Origin: Kryptolebias marmoratus
Taxonomy: Eukaryota; Chordata; Actinopteri; Cyprinodontiformes; Rivulidae
Assembly (NCBI RefSeq): GCF_001649575.2
Contig: NC_051443.1
Span: 19,326,447 to 19,390,446 of the forward strand
Direction: 5' to 3'
DNA: 64,000 nt
A model generated the notes under the pieces. That model was not told the origin of the DNA and ran no database searches. It was given only the letters and a program-made list of their open reading frames with translations. Positions 63,686 to 64,000 of the stretch are shown here, piece by piece (the stretch's first letter is position 1; every line of letters starts with the position of its first letter). The translations under genes were made by a program, and so were the position numbers.

Positions 63686-64000
63686 TACAAGTGCTGGTCA
63701 TAAAATTAATATATCATGAAAAAGTAGATTGATTTCAGTAATTCCATTTAAAAAGTGAAACTTGTATATTATATTCATACATTACATACAAACTCATATA
63801 TTTCAAATGTTTATTTTGTTTAATTTTGATGATTACAAATGACAACAAATTAAAATCTCAAATTCATCATATCAGAAAATTAGAATCTTGTGAAAAGGTT
63901 CAAAATTGATGGCACCTGGTACCACACTCTAATCAGCTAATTAACTCAAACCACCTGCAAAGGCCTTTAAATGGTCTTTCAGTCTAGTTCTATAGGCTAC
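63686..64000 (+). mobile_element. Left end of a Tc1/mariner-like transposon, cut by window edge
   Basis: The block starts 'acaagtgctggtcataaaat', with 'agtgaaacttgtatatta' and 'ccacctgcaaaggcc', then 'tggtctttcagtctagttct' at the edge. This is the stereotyped left end and leader of an abundant fish Tc1-type element, whose transposase start would lie just beyond position 64000. Some internal leader sequence is shortened. Confidence 0.6.

Larger units (their letters stand above)
59074..64000 (-). other. bcr: bcr intron (upstream part), no exon seen
   Basis: The next upstream exon should end with the last residues of the DH domain. I searched both strands for the DH-domain landmark residues and found none, so this intron exceeds 4.9 kb and continues past the edge. 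It contains CpG-richer patches near 60.0-60.1 kb and 61.4-61.55 kb, family A and B repeats, a GT microsatellite and a Tc1-like end. Confidence 0.55.

Overview
The window is vertebrate nuclear DNA, most likely from a ray-finned (teleost) fish. It has GT-AG introns, AT-rich intergenic DNA, CA/GT microsatellites, and several repeat types typical of fish genomes: Tc1/mariner, hAT-like MITEs, an RTE-like retrotransposon, and the interspersed repeat with a CATC tail. There are no operons, CRISPR arrays, rRNAs or recognisable tRNAs. The species cannot be named from the sequence. Exons below were assembled by hand from splice sites, reading phase and remembered family sequence; no alignment was run.

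Layout: (1) 1.3-2.3 kb, plus strand: the last two coding exons of a gene I could not identify. (2) 2.3-8.9 kb: repeat-rich intergenic DNA. (3) About 9-28.2 kb, minus strand: camkk2, a Ca2+/calmodulin-dependent kinase kinase, complete with 16 coding exons (573 aa) and a CpG-rich first exon near 28.0-28.2 kb. (4) 29.0-32.2 kb, minus strand: snrpd3 (spliceosomal SmD3), complete, 127 aa. (5) 34.5-43.0 kb, minus strand: an adenosine A2A receptor (adora2a), complete, 458 aa, four coding exons and a CpG-rich 5' UTR exon at 42.7 kb. (6) 46.25-59.07 kb, minus strand: the 3' half of bcr, 15 coding exons for the PH, C2 and RhoGAP domains. Its 5' part (oligomerisation and DH domains) lies beyond the right edge.

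The four minus-strand genes are co-oriented but are separate transcription units, each with its own promoter or 3' end. They join human 12q24 (CAMKK2) with 22q11 (BCR, ADORA2A, SNRPD3), a linkage consistent with an ancestral vertebrate block kept in fish. Functionally they cover Ca2+ signalling to AMPK/CaMKI/CaMKIV, pre-mRNA splicing, Gs-coupled adenosine signalling and Rho-family GTPase control. They do not form one pathway.

I found no previously undescribed biological system. The most notable unexplained signals are a dispersed repeat made of head-to-tail units (about eleven loci, both orientations) whose end carries a hairpin with a varying stem, a second inverted-repeat MITE family with four copies, a 90-bp perfect palindrome inside a hAT-like element, and the unidentified gene tail at the left edge.
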